NCBI RefSeq assembly: GCF_001510665.1
Contig: NZ_LMTI01000003.1
Location: 97,766 to 161,765, forward strand
DNA: 64,000 bases
Direction: 5' to 3'
From: Bacillus sp. FJAT-27445
GTDB lineage: Bacteria; Bacillota; Bacilli; Bacillales; Cytobacillaceae
Within the stretch, counting starts at the first letter, position 1, and the number at the start of each line of letters is the position of its first letter. Below the pieces are notes generated by a model. That model saw nothing but the letters and a program-made list of their open reading frames with translations, searched no databases and was not told the origin of the DNA. The translations under genes and the position numbers were made by a program. Of the stretch, positions 1 to 7,847 are shown one piece after another.

Positions 1-209
1 TCTGGTTCCACAATTCTCTCGAGTATACTGTGTTCCATATATTTAGGGTGTTTAGCAAATACCGGAACAAGAGAATCAAAAATTTCTTTAACAGCCTGAT
101 GAAACTCACATTCAAAAGGATTACGAGTTATTACTGTTTCAAATACTTCATTTACATATTCTTTCGCAATTTTTGTGTTTGCTTCTTCAAGTTCATGTAT
201 GGTAGTCAT
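1..209 (-). CDS. gdhA: NADP-specific glutamate dehydrogenase, N-terminal part (cut by window edge)
   Basis: The minus strand from an ATG at 207-209 gives 69 residues before the window ends. It starts MTTIHELEEANTKIAKEYV and continues with RNPFECEFHQAV and HSILERIVEP, which I recognise as the N-terminus of hexameric NADP-dependent glutamate dehydrogenase. That enzyme makes glutamate from 2-oxoglutarate and ammonium in the cytoplasm. An AAAGGGGTG ribosome binding site lies just upstream. The catalytic and Rossmann parts are outside the window. The gene is divergent from a GltC-like regulator, which suggests local control of glutamate synthesis (inference). Confidence 0.88.
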   Translation of the reverse strand, partial: MTTIHELEEANTKIAKEYVNEVFETVITRNPFECEFHQAVKEIFDSLVPVFAKHPKYMEHSILERIVEP

Positions 210-315
210 AATGGCTTAAGCACCCCTTTACAAAAGTTCGTCTGTATATAAATAGATAGCTTTTAGTCTTTATACAATTAGATTTTTTATTTCCCTATTT
301 TATTATTGAAAAACA

Positions 316-339
316 ATCTAAACAATATGAAAATTAGAT
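316..339. promoter_or_regulatory. Candidate LysR-type (GltC) operator
   Basis: A perfect inverted repeat ATCTAA/TTAGAT with a 12-nt spacer lies in the gdhA-gltC divergent intergenic region. Its size and placement fit a LysR-type binding site. Assignment to GltC is inferred from position only. Confidence 0.45.
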
Positions 340-385
340 AATAATGATGCCGATATGAGATGATTGGGAATTAGGAGGGGAAAAA

Positions 386-1291
386 GTGGAGCTAAGACAG
401 ATTCAATATTTTATTGAAGTTGCCAAGCGGGAGCATGTGACAGAGGCGGCAATGGCTCTGCACGTGGCCCAATCCGCTGTGAGCCGGCAAATTTTTAATT
501 TGGAAGAGGAGCTGGGTGTTAATCTTTTTATCCGGGAAGGAAGGAATGTTAGGTTAACTCCGATTGGGAAAGTTTTTCTGGAGCATATGGAAGAAGCGAT
601 GAAGGTAATCGATAATGCGAGGCAGGAGGTTCAGGAGTATTTAGATCCGGAACAGGGGAAAATTCGGATTGGGTTCCCAAGCAGTCTTGCTGCTTATACG
701 CTGCCCACGATTATTTCCGCCTTCCGCGAACACTATCCCCATGTGAAATTTGAGCTGAAACAGAGTTCCTACCACGATTTGATTAGTGGAGTGATTAGAG
801 GGGATATCGATATGGCCCTGCTTGGGCCGCTTCCTATGCAGGAAAAAAAGGTAAAAGGGGATATTCTATTTACAGAAAGAATTGTTGCCCTGCTCCCAAC
901 CCATCATCCTCTTGCAAATAAACGTTCACTTAACCTGAACCAATTAAGAGATGATTCCTTTATATTGTTTCCGAGAGGGTTTGTTTTACGCGAAATAGTA
1001 GACAATGCCTGTAAGCAATTTGGCTTTGAGCCCAAGGTGTCCTTTGAAGGGGAAGACATTGATGCGATTAAAGGTTTGGTCTCAGCGGGTTTGGGGGTGA
1101 CCCTTATTCCTGAAGTTACATTGGTTGATAGCCTGCCGCGCTCAACAGTAAGGCTGCCAGTTATTGAACCGCAGGTAACCCGTACTGTCGGTGTCATCAT
1201 TCCGGCTGAACGCAAGCTGCTTCCCGCAGAGAAGCTATTCTACGATTTTGTTCGTGAGTTTTTTACCATGTTGAATCGGTTTCAAAAATGA
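386..1291 (+). CDS. gltC: LysR-family regulator GltC-like
   Basis: A 301-residue LysR regulator starting at GTG 386 behind AGGAGGGG. The N-terminus (MELRQIQYFIEVAKREHVTE, then HVAQSAVSRQI) is the winged HTH. The rest is the effector domain, with GFPSSLA and EGEDIDAIKGLVSAG segments close to Bacillus GltC. In B. subtilis GltC activates gltAB and responds to 2-oxoglutarate and glutamate. Here the divergent partner is gdhA rather than gltAB, so the target set may differ. Length is normal and no defect is seen. Confidence 0.88.
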   Translation: MELRQIQYFIEVAKREHVTEAAMALHVAQSAVSRQIFNLEEELGVNLFIREGRNVRLTPIGKVFLEHMEEAMKVIDNARQEVQEYLDPEQGKIRIGFPSSLAAYTLPTIISAFREHYPHVKFELKQSSYHDLISGVIRGDIDMALLGPLPMQEKKVKGDILFTERIVALLPTHHPLANKRSLNLNQLRDDSFILFPRGFVLREIVDNACKQFGFEPKVSFEGEDIDAIKGLVSAGLGVTLIPEVTLVDSLPRSTVRLPVIEPQVTRTVGVIIPAERKLLPAEKLFYDFVREFFTMLNRFQK

Positions 1292-1431
1292 TGGATGTTT
1301 TTATTAATGGGCATTATCTACCTTTTTAACATAAAAAGGCCCTTATAAATTAAAACAAGTGGTGTCACTCTACCCATACGTCATAATTAGGCATTGAACT
1401 TTAATGGTTTCACCTCTAATCGTCAATCTAA

Positions 1432-1460
1432 TTGACAAAATGCGGCATTTAGTGTACAAT
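1432..1460 (+). promoter_or_regulatory. Sigma-A promoter of the CarD-like gene
   Basis: TTGACA (1432-1437), a 17-nt spacer and TACAAT (1455-1460), 44 nt before the start codon at 1504. A strong housekeeping-type promoter. Confidence 0.75.
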
Positions 1461-1503
1461 AAATTGTAAACCAGTTTGACATTCTGTAAAAGGGGGTTAG
1501 ACG

Positions 1504-2001
1504 ATGTTTAATATAGGTGATGTAATTGTTTACTCGGTACATGGTTTAAGCCGGATAGATGATATATGCGAAAAAACGGTCTCGAATGTGACCAGGACAT
1601 ATTATGTTTTACGCCCTCTGGAACAGCCGAATCTGACGATAAGTACACCGATAGATAACGATAGGGCAATGATGATGGAGATGGTGGGTCGGGAGGAAGC
1701 GGAGGACATTTTGCAATCTTTTAAAAAACCAGGCATTAAGTGGATAGAAGATGCTAAGCAAAGGATGACTAAATACCAAAGTATGGTTAACGGCGGGAAC
1801 AGGAAAGAAATTGCAAAAATAGTCAATACATTAATTAGGAAAAATTTTGAGTTGAAAAGGAAAAATAAGAAACTGTATGAACAGGATCGCAAAATGTTAA
1901 CCAACATTCAAAACATTTTGTTTAAAGAATTATCAATGTCGTTAAATATTTCCGCTGAAAAGATAGATAAAGATATAACTTCTATGGTAATGGGACAATG
2001 A
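1504..2001 (+). CDS. CarD/CdnL/TRCF-domain transcriptional regulator
   Basis: A 165-residue protein whose N-terminal ~60 residues (MFNIGDVIVYSVHGLSRIDD, then YYVLRPL) form the Tudor-like RNA-polymerase-interacting domain of CarD/CdnL and of Mfd. The C-terminal ~100 residues are basic and helical (RKNFELKRKNKKLYEQDRKM). Family members contact the RNAP beta subunit and stabilise open complexes. The GTTAG-rich leader contains AAAGGGGG as ribosome binding site. It is a single-gene unit with its own promoter and terminator. Confidence 0.85.
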   Translation: MFNIGDVIVYSVHGLSRIDDICEKTVSNVTRTYYVLRPLEQPNLTISTPIDNDRAMMMEMVGREEAEDILQSFKKPGIKWIEDAKQRMTKYQSMVNGGNRKEIAKIVNTLIRKNFELKRKNKKLYEQDRKMLTNIQNILFKELSMSLNISAEKIDKDITSMVMGQ

Positions 2002-2024
2002 ATTCAAAAACCCCATTTTATAAA

Positions 2025-2065
2025 AAAGAGTTGTTGATTAAAAATATCAACAACTCTTTATTTAT
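2025..2065 (+). terminator. Rho-independent terminator after the CarD-like gene
   Basis: Stem AAAGAGTTGTTGAT / ATCAACAACTCTTT with a 7-nt loop, followed by TTTATT. Confidence 0.85.
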
Positions 2066-2120
2066 TGGGATCTATTAAAAGTTACCGCTAATAGAGATTT
2101 AAGTTGACTTTCGGGTTATT

Positions 2121-2165
2121 TTGATATATCTTTAGTTCGAGATATATTATACAAAGATATATCAA
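2121..2165 (+). promoter_or_regulatory. Promoter of azoR inside a 13-bp perfect inverted repeat
   Basis: TTGATATATCTTT (2121-2133) and AAAGATATATCAA (2153-2165) are exact inverted copies with a 19-nt spacer. TTGATA (2121-2126) and TATTAT (2145-2150, 18-nt spacer) make a plausible sigma-A promoter, so a dimer bound here would cover the -35 and straddle the -10. GATATAT occurs three times in the element. Confidence 0.6.
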
Positions 2166-2196
2166 ATTCATATAAAAAAGGGAGTAAAAAAAATAA

Positions 2197-2829
2197 ATGA
2201 ACGTATTAGTAGTAAAAGCAAATAACAGACCAGCTTCTGAAGCTGTATCAAGTAAGATGTACGAAACTTTCATGGAAAACATTGAAGGCGTAAATGTAAC
2301 AACTTTTGATGTTTTTGCTGAAGATATGCCGTACCTAGGCCAGGATCTTTTCAATGCATTTGGCAAGCTTGAATCTGGCGAAGAACTTACAGATATTGAA
2401 AAACGTATTTTGGCAGCAAAACAAAAAGCAATGGATGCTTTAACAGCAGCAGATGTCGTTGTTTTTGCATTCCCGTTGTGGAACCTGACAATCCCTGCAA
2501 AGCTACAAACATTTATTGATTATGTTTACCAAGCAGGTTTTACGTTCAAATACGATGAAAACGGCCAAGCTGTCCAACTAATGACCGACAAAAAGGCAAT
2601 CATCTTAAACGCACGTGGAGGCATCTATTCCCAAGGCCCTGCAGCTGCAATGGAAATGTCCGTTAACTACATTAAGAATGTTGCTGGCGGTGTGTTCGGT
2701 ATGCAAATCATCGATGAAGTTGTCATCGAAGGACATGCTGCGGCACCTGATCAAGCGGAAGCAATCATTGCTGAAGGCTTGGAAAAAGTTAAAGAAGCTG
2801 CAAAAAATCTTTCGGCAGTAGCTGTTTAA
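2197..2829 (+). CDS. azoR: FMN-dependent NADH-azoreductase
   Basis: A 210-residue flavodoxin-fold protein of the AzoR family. The FMN phosphate loop region is NNRPASEAVS near residues 9-18, the FPLWN flavin-binding segment is around residue 90, and LNARGGIYSQGP around residue 140 is typical of the family. These enzymes reduce quinones and azo compounds with NADH in the cytoplasm. The ribosome binding site is GGGAG about 10 nt before ATG. It is monocistronic. The palindrome over its promoter suggests induction by a thiol- or quinone-sensing repressor, as for AzoR genes of B. subtilis (inference). Confidence 0.88.
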   Translation: MNVLVVKANNRPASEAVSSKMYETFMENIEGVNVTTFDVFAEDMPYLGQDLFNAFGKLESGEELTDIEKRILAAKQKAMDALTAADVVVFAFPLWNLTIPAKLQTFIDYVYQAGFTFKYDENGQAVQLMTDKKAIILNARGGIYSQGPAAAMEMSVNYIKNVAGGVFGMQIIDEVVIEGHAAAPDQAEAIIAEGLEKVKEAAKNLSAVAV

Positions 2830-2856
2830 TAATAATCTATTTTTAAAACTAACAAA

Positions 2857-2893
2857 TAAAACTAATCGGAAGCAGCTTCCGATTAGTTTATTT
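2857..2893 (+). terminator. Terminator after azoR
   Basis: Near-perfect stem ACTAATCGGAAGC / GCTTCCGATTAGT followed by TTATTT. Confidence 0.8.
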
Positions 2894-2954
2894 AATAGAA
2901 TCTTTCTCTCCGCGAGGGCAATCGCATTAAGGACCTTCAAAAGATAGAAGGTTG

Positions 2955-4124
2955 TTAATCGACGATTTCAAATTGATCTTCGCAAAATTTTTTCCCATTT
3001 ATCGTGATGATGGCAGTGTAGATACCCGTATCCCACCTGCCTGGATCGAAAAACCCCCAACTATTTATCAGCCAGGCATTTTCCCATCCTCTTTCTAAAT
3101 AGAAATAATGTTTATCGTACCCGAACACTGTACGGTCCTGCTTCAGGTAAACGTATTCCACCTCAATCCTTCTTTTTTTATGAATAAGCGGGAAGGAAAT
3201 TGATAATTCCCAATAGATATAACAAGTTGTTTCTTTTGAAAACTTGGTTTGATAGACTCGTTTTTCATTTTCATCTATCCTATATCCAGACTGAAAGAAT
3301 TGAAGGGAGTCAAAAGTAAGGGTAGGAAGCAACGCCACATTATAGGTAATGATTTCAAACTCTCTTTCACCTAAATATAATCCATTAAGAAAGAACTCAA
3401 TTCTATATAGCCCGCAAAGCCATCTTCCCTCTGTGTCATAGCCCAAACCCATTTCGAAAGTTGAGTATGTTGTTCCCTTTCCAGCTATATATTCAAGTTG
3501 GTTTCTTCCGAATACATTGCCATCAGGGTCATAATAGATTTGATCAACAATGGCATGTGTATCCTTTTGAAGCTTTGGATAGGAGACAGTTACTTCACAA
3601 TGAATGGCCCTTGTATGCAATTGCATAAAGGTAGAAAGATAGAGACGATTCTTCGGTTTAGTCGATTCTTCTAAATCTGACTCAAACAAAAGGATGTACT
3701 CAACTGTACTATCATTAAAGGCAGAATCAAATCTTCTTCTTACCATTTCAAAAGAGTTTACAGCTATTTTATTCCCATTATAAAAAATAGCAACTTTGTA
3801 TTCCCCGGGCAGCAAGGAGGTGTATTTAAGGATTCCGTTTCGAAAGCTGTGGGAATAAGATGTTGTTTCGGCCGGAAGTTCGATGTCTATCGTATTTTGG
3901 TCGAAAATGGTACCGTCAGGCGAGTAGTACACATATTCCAATTCCACTACCCGGCTATTTGTTAGAAGGGAATAAGAAAGCTCAATTTCTCCATAAACAA
4001 ATCTGGTGCGATCAGGGAAGAAACGGGTATGGTATACTCGCTCTTCTTTATTGGGGGTATCCACTCCTCCCTCATAAAAAAGAAGTGACTCGGTTTTAAT
4101 TGTCCAATTAACTAATCTCAACAT
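2955..4124 (-). CDS. Uncharacterised protein of three tandem ~120-residue repeats
   Basis: I do not recognise this 389-residue protein. It consists of three copies of one domain (about residues 10-130, 140-263 and 266-389). Each copy has a strand pattern ending in a YYxPDGxxFG-like turn (YYSPDGTIFDQN, YYDPDGNVFGRN, YLKQDRTVFGYD), then a G-x-W-x-x-G-x-Y segment and a closing FEI/FEM strand. This suggests three beta-sandwich modules. There is no signal peptide or membrane segment, so it is probably cytoplasmic. Start ATG at 4122-4124 follows AGGTGTG. It is divergent from hmp. It could be a ligand- or partner-binding scaffold; no enzyme motif is visible. Confidence 0.7.
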   Translation of the reverse strand: MLRLVNWTIKTESLLFYEGGVDTPNKEERVYHTRFFPDRTRFVYGEIELSYSLLTNSRVVELEYVYYSPDGTIFDQNTIDIELPAETTSYSHSFRNGILKYTSLLPGEYKVAIFYNGNKIAVNSFEMVRRRFDSAFNDSTVEYILLFESDLEESTKPKNRLYLSTFMQLHTRAIHCEVTVSYPKLQKDTHAIVDQIYYDPDGNVFGRNQLEYIAGKGTTYSTFEMGLGYDTEGRWLCGLYRIEFFLNGLYLGEREFEIITYNVALLPTLTFDSLQFFQSGYRIDENEKRVYQTKFSKETTCYIYWELSISFPLIHKKRRIEVEYVYLKQDRTVFGYDKHYFYLERGWENAWLINSWGFFDPGRWDTGIYTAIITINGKKFCEDQFEIVD

Positions 4125-4264
4125 TGAAGTTCACACCTATAACTTTAATAGTGTATCTCTCTATATTTTCTATTTGTTTACAAAAATCCCTTTCTCTCGA
4201 TTGTGGTAAATATCGGAAAAATGAAGGGATAGGGCTGGGGATTTTGTTTCACGCTTGTTGGAAG

Positions 4265-4280
4265 TGTGATTTATATCACA
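4265..4280 (+). promoter_or_regulatory. Crp/Fnr-type box at the hmp promoter
   Basis: A perfect TGTGA-N6-TCACA palindrome. A TATAAT at 4302-4307 predicts transcription start near 4314, placing the box centre at about -41.5, the classic class II activator position. A Crp/Fnr-family regulator is encoded at 35948-36670. Confidence 0.7.
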
Positions 4281-4343
4281 TTGCCTTTCGTAGGAGTTTA
4301 TTATAATAAACACTGTGATTATAGTATAAAAGGAGTGTTTCGT

Positions 4344-5558
4344 TTGTTGGATCAGCAGAGAATCGACATTGTGAAATCAACTGTCCCGGTATTGGAGCAA
4401 TATGGTGAGAAAATAACAACGCGTTTTTATGAATTAATGTTCGGGGCGCATCCCGAATTGCTGAATATTTTCAACCATGCAAACCAAAAACAGGGCAGGC
4501 AGCAAAGGGCGCTCGCCAACGCCGTCTATTCAGCGGCGATGTACATTGACAGCCTGGAAACAATTCTCCCGGTTGTAAAAAATATTGCTCAGAAACACCG
4601 CAGCCTCGGAATTAAACCGGAACATTATCCGATTGTAGGAAAGTACCTTATTCTCGCAATTAAGGATGTTCTTGGTGATAAAGCAACTGATGACATTATC
4701 GATGCTTGGACGGAGGCTTATGGAGTCATCGCGGACGCGTTCATCAGCATTGAAGCGGAGATGTACAGCGAGGCAGCTGGCCAAAAAGGCGGCTGGGATG
4801 GATTCCGTGGCTTTATCGTTGACCGCAAAGTAGAGGAAAGCGGTGTAATTACATCTTTTTACCTGAAACCGGAGGAGAATAGAGAAATTGCCGATTTTCA
4901 GCCTGGCCAGTACATTAGTGTCAAACTGGAAATTCCGGGAGAAGAATTTACGCATATCCGCCAATACAGCCTTTCCGATACTCCGGGAAAAAACTATTAC
5001 CGGATAAGCGTAAAGCGTGAAGCAGGAACTGAAAATCCGGATGGCAAGGTGTCAAACTATCTCCATACCCAATTGAAGGAAGGGGATGTCCTCCACGTCA
5101 GTGCACCAGCCGGTGACTTTGTCCTGGATGTACAAAAGGAAACCCCAGTTGTCCTATTGAGCGGCGGAGTCGGCCTTACTCCGATGATCAGCATGTTGAA
5201 AACAGTGGCGGAGGTCCAGCCGGAACGGAAGGTAACTTTCATCCATGCAGCTCAAAATAGCAGTGTACATGCTTTAAGAGAAGAAGTGGAGCTTACCGCA
5301 GATAGGGAAACAATTAAATCGTATGTGTTTTATGATTCGCCAACAAATGATGACCGTAAGAATCAAGCCTTTGACGTTGAAGGCTATGTGACAAAAGAGT
5401 GGTTGAAAGAGAATGTGGACATTCAGGACGCAGACTTCTATTTTTGCGGTCCCGTTCCATTTATGAAGGCAATCTATCGTGCACTCCAGGAATTGGGTGT
5501 AACCGAAGAAAGGGTTCATTTTGAATTCTTCGGGCCAAAAGGCGATTTGGAAGCATAA
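4344..5558 (+). CDS. hmp: Flavohaemoglobin (nitric oxide dioxygenase)
   Basis: A 404-residue Hmp with an N-terminal globin domain (residues 1-140, starting LDQQRIDIVKSTVPVLEQYG), then the FAD-binding reductase domain (RQYSLSD near residue 210) and the NAD(P)H-binding domain (LLSGGVGLTPM near 270, YFCGPVPFM near 370). It converts NO to nitrate with O2 and NAD(P)H. The start is TTG 4344, 8 nt after AAGGAG. An in-frame ATG at 4266 lies inside the Crp/Fnr-type box and has no ribosome binding site, so it is rejected. Confidence 0.93.
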   Translation: MLDQQRIDIVKSTVPVLEQYGEKITTRFYELMFGAHPELLNIFNHANQKQGRQQRALANAVYSAAMYIDSLETILPVVKNIAQKHRSLGIKPEHYPIVGKYLILAIKDVLGDKATDDIIDAWTEAYGVIADAFISIEAEMYSEAAGQKGGWDGFRGFIVDRKVEESGVITSFYLKPEENREIADFQPGQYISVKLEIPGEEFTHIRQYSLSDTPGKNYYRISVKREAGTENPDGKVSNYLHTQLKEGDVLHVSAPAGDFVLDVQKETPVVLLSGGVGLTPMISMLKTVAEVQPERKVTFIHAAQNSSVHALREEVELTADRETIKSYVFYDSPTNDDRKNQAFDVEGYVTKEWLKENVDIQDADFYFCGPVPFMKAIYRALQELGVTEERVHFEFFGPKGDLEA

Positions 5559-5563
5559 TAATC

Positions 5564-5606
5564 GAAAAAGCCAATTTCCGTATAAACGGAAGTTGGCTTT
5601 TTTATT
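5564..5606 (+). terminator. Terminator after hmp
   Basis: Stem AAAAGCCAA-TTCCGT / ACGGAA-TTGGCTTTT with a small loop and a T-run. Confidence 0.85.
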
Positions 5607-5638
5607 GGAAAAACTAAAAATGGACCATTTATCAGTGA

Positions 5639-5764
5639 CTACTGGTCTTCGCCTTTCTTGGCTTCATCAGCAAGCTGCTCGAATGATTTCACTTTTCCGT
5701 GCGGGTTTTGGGCTTCTTTCCTGGCAGCCCATTGCCTTTCTTTTTGACGTTTTGATTGGGTCAT
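5639..5764 (-). CDS. Small DUF6254-like protein (41 aa)
   Basis: A 41-residue basic, polar peptide starting MTQSKRQKERQWAARKEAQN and ending ADEAKKGEDQ, behind TAAGGAGC. The QxPHGKVKSFEQL core resembles the DUF6254 family of Bacillaceae; this is from memory. It follows the SASP-like gene by 50 nt and may share its promoter. Function unknown. Confidence 0.6.
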   Translation of the reverse strand: MTQSKRQKERQWAARKEAQNPHGKVKSFEQLADEAKKGEDQ

Positions 5765-5814
5765 GTATTAATGCTCCTTAAGATAAGAATAGTTTTTGAA
5801 GGGAGTAAGATTGG

Positions 5815-5979
5815 CTAACTCCTGTTCTCATACGCCCTTTGTTCTTTTTCCTTCTCCTTTTTAGCCCGGTTTGCATTGGCGCTGCCAAAATCCTTGCCGA
5901 ATTCCGTATCGGTTTGGCTTGAATCAAAGCCTTGTTTGTTCTTTTGCTGCGGATCATTTTTCTTCGTTCGTTTTGCCAT
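5815..5979 (-). CDS. Small acid-soluble spore protein-like peptide (54 aa)
   Basis: A 54-residue Lys/Gln/Asn-rich peptide starting MAKRTKKNDPQQKNKQGFDS, with TDTEFGKDFGSANANR, which recalls the TEFASET repeats of gamma-type SASP. An AAGGGGGC ribosome binding site is 8 nt before ATG. Upstream lies a sigma-G/sigma-F-like promoter (CGAATA, 17 nt, CATACTA), which supports forespore expression. The exact SASP class is uncertain; it has no second repeat. Confidence 0.6.
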   Translation of the reverse strand: MAKRTKKNDPQQKNKQGFDSSQTDTEFGKDFGSANANRAKKEKEKEQRAYENRS

Positions 5980-6002
5980 GATTTTTTGCCCCCTTTCCTT
6001 TT

Positions 6003-6032
6003 TAGTATGGAAAATGCCTTATAAAATATTCG
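6003..6032 (-). promoter_or_regulatory. Sigma-G/sigma-F-type forespore promoter
   Basis: Read on the minus strand: CGAATA, a 17-nt spacer, then CATACTA. The -10 matches the sigma-G consensus CATAMTA exactly. It lies about 25 nt before the SASP-like start codon. Confidence 0.6.
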
Positions 6033-6121
6033 CTGTCCCTTGCGGCCAGAGAAGCCAGGCAGTTTAATGGAAGTATGACGGGAAAAATAAAGGCAGCAAC
6101 TGCATACAAAGGGGAATGTCC

Positions 6122-7189
6122 ATGTTCAAGCAAAAGAGAATACGGGATTTTGGAGTAATAATCGGCCGGTTGGAGCCCGGGGATTATAATGCAATTACGG
6201 ATGTTGAAGGGGTGGCAGTTGGCCATGTGACCCTGAGCGATAAACAGATGCAGACTGGAGTGACAGCCATTTTGCCTCACCAGGGGAATCCATTTAAAGA
6301 GAAGCTGATTGCATCAACCCATGTCATTAATGGGTTTGGAAAAACGATGGGAACAATCCAGATGGCGGAGTTGGGTACCCTGGAAACACCCATCCTTCTA
6401 ACAAATACATTGGGAATTGGTACGGCCGCCGATACATTAATCGATTATATGCTGGACCGGAACCCGGAAATAGGACGGACTACCGGGACCGTCAATCCAA
6501 TCGTTGGGGAATGCAATGATATGTTTTTGAACGATATACGGGGAAAGTTTGTGAAACGGGAGCATGTTCTACAGGCAATTGAAAATGCCTCGGTTGAATT
6601 CAGGGAAGGGGCAGTTGGCGCAGGAACCGGGATGCTCTGTTACTCCCTGAAAGGGGGAATCGGGTCCGCTTCCCGCAAGATGGACATGCACCATGGGACG
6701 TACACAATCGGGGTTTTGGTCTTATCGAATTTTGGGATTTTAAGCGATTTAAGAGTGAACGGCAAGGCGGTAGGCCAGGAATTAAAGGAAGCCATCACCC
6801 AAACGTACAAGGAAGAGGATAAAGGATCGATTATGGTTATCGTTGCCACGGATTTGCCAGTATCAGAAAGGCAGCTGAACAGGATTATTAAACGGTCAGT
6901 CACAGGGCTATCCAGGACGGGTTCCATCATCACAACCGGAAGCGGGGAGGTCATTATCGGTTTTTCCACAGCCACGAAAATCCCTCATGACAAACCGCAA
7001 CATCTTTTATCCGTCCCCACGATTCATGAAGAAGATATGGACCTGGCTTTCCGGGCGGTAGGCGAAGCGACAGAAGAGGCTGTTTTGAACTCTCTAGTTA
7101 CTGCCGAGGCAGTAGTGGGGCGCGACGGGAATAAAAGACCTGCGTTAAAAGATTTAATCGAGGAGTTCGACATTTCACTGATCGAATGA
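6122..7189 (+). CDS. P1/S58-family peptidase (DmpA-type aminopeptidase)
   Basis: A 355-residue N-terminal-nucleophile peptidase of the DmpA/beta-peptidyl aminopeptidase family. Family landmarks are ITDVEGVAVGHVTL near the start, NPIVGECND, VGAGTGM and the TTG/SGEVIIGFSTA segment. The Ser at about residue 274 is the expected self-cleavage site and nucleophile. It probably removes N-terminal residues from small peptides or amides. ATG 6122 is 7 nt after GGGG; the in-frame ATG at 6116 is too close to the ribosome binding site. It stands alone. Confidence 0.85.
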   Translation: MFKQKRIRDFGVIIGRLEPGDYNAITDVEGVAVGHVTLSDKQMQTGVTAILPHQGNPFKEKLIASTHVINGFGKTMGTIQMAELGTLETPILLTNTLGIGTAADTLIDYMLDRNPEIGRTTGTVNPIVGECNDMFLNDIRGKFVKREHVLQAIENASVEFREGAVGAGTGMLCYSLKGGIGSASRKMDMHHGTYTIGVLVLSNFGILSDLRVNGKAVGQELKEAITQTYKEEDKGSIMVIVATDLPVSERQLNRIIKRSVTGLSRTGSIITTGSGEVIIGFSTATKIPHDKPQHLLSVPTIHEEDMDLAFRAVGEATEEAVLNSLVTAEAVVGRDGNKRPALKDLIEEFDISLIE

Positions 7190-7225
7190 AATCTGTTTAA
7201 CAGATTCGGATTAAAAATATAGAAA

Positions 7226-7258
7226 TAAAAAGGGAAAGCGAGCCGCTTTCCCTTTTTG
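7226..7258. terminator. Bidirectional terminator between the S58 peptidase and ytoQ
   Basis: Stem AAAGGGAAAGCG / CGCTTTCCCTTT with a 3-nt loop and runs on both sides. Confidence 0.8.
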
Positions 7259-7259
7259 C

Positions 7260-7700
7260 TTATTCAAAAATATAGCTTAAAACATCCATTGCCTGGTCGA
7301 TCGTTTCAACTGTCACATTTGCCCGGTTGGAAAGTTCCTTTAGCGGATGGATAAGCGACTCAGGCCTGACAATGATGGTTGGTTTATTCATCGCAATCGC
7401 CATGCTGGCGTCCATCGCCGTATTCCATTGCTTGTATTTTTCACCGAAAAGGGCGATGACGATATCCGATTTTTGCATCAAAACCTGCGTCCGGAAATTG
7501 TTAATATCCGATGCGGCATCGTCCTTATAGACGCTTCCGGGCTGCTCCCCCAAAATATCCTCGCCAATGTTATCCGATCTGTCATGGTTTGTCTGCGGCG
7601 CAACAAAAGTTAATGGGAGATTCTTTTCCATCGCCTTCTTCTGCACTTCTTCACGCCAATTGTCATGAATCTGTCCAGCTAAATAAACGGTAAGTTCCAT
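7260..7700 (-). CDS. ytoQ: YtoQ family protein
   Basis: A 146-residue protein matching Bacillus YtoQ: MELTVYLAGQIHDNWREEV at the start and SDIVIALFGEKYKQWNTAMD in the second half. The fold is related to nucleoside 2-deoxyribosyltransferases, with a Rossmann-like strand ending in AGQI and an acidic loop. The activity is not established. The ribosome binding site is GGAGGG. Its 3' end shares a terminator with the convergent S58 peptidase gene. Confidence 0.85.
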   Translation of the reverse strand: MELTVYLAGQIHDNWREEVQKKAMEKNLPLTFVAPQTNHDRSDNIGEDILGEQPGSVYKDDAASDINNFRTQVLMQKSDIVIALFGEKYKQWNTAMDASMAIAMNKPTIIVRPESLIHPLKELSNRANVTVETIDQAMDVLSYIFE

Positions 7701-7847
7701 TCATATCCCTCCTGGAAAGGTTGCATTACCCTCATACTAGTAGAATGGGGCTTTATTTTCAAAAGAATGGCCTTTGTATGGCCAGAAGAACTGATTTTTC
7801 TTTAGTGCTAAAATTAAATCATTGGATAATTAAAGAATAAGGATGGG

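Noticed and set aside
30-251. 73-residue plus-strand frame at the left edge
   Set aside because: It lies opposite the recognisable gdhA N-terminus and is Phe/Tyr/Cys-rich in the way antisense frames are.
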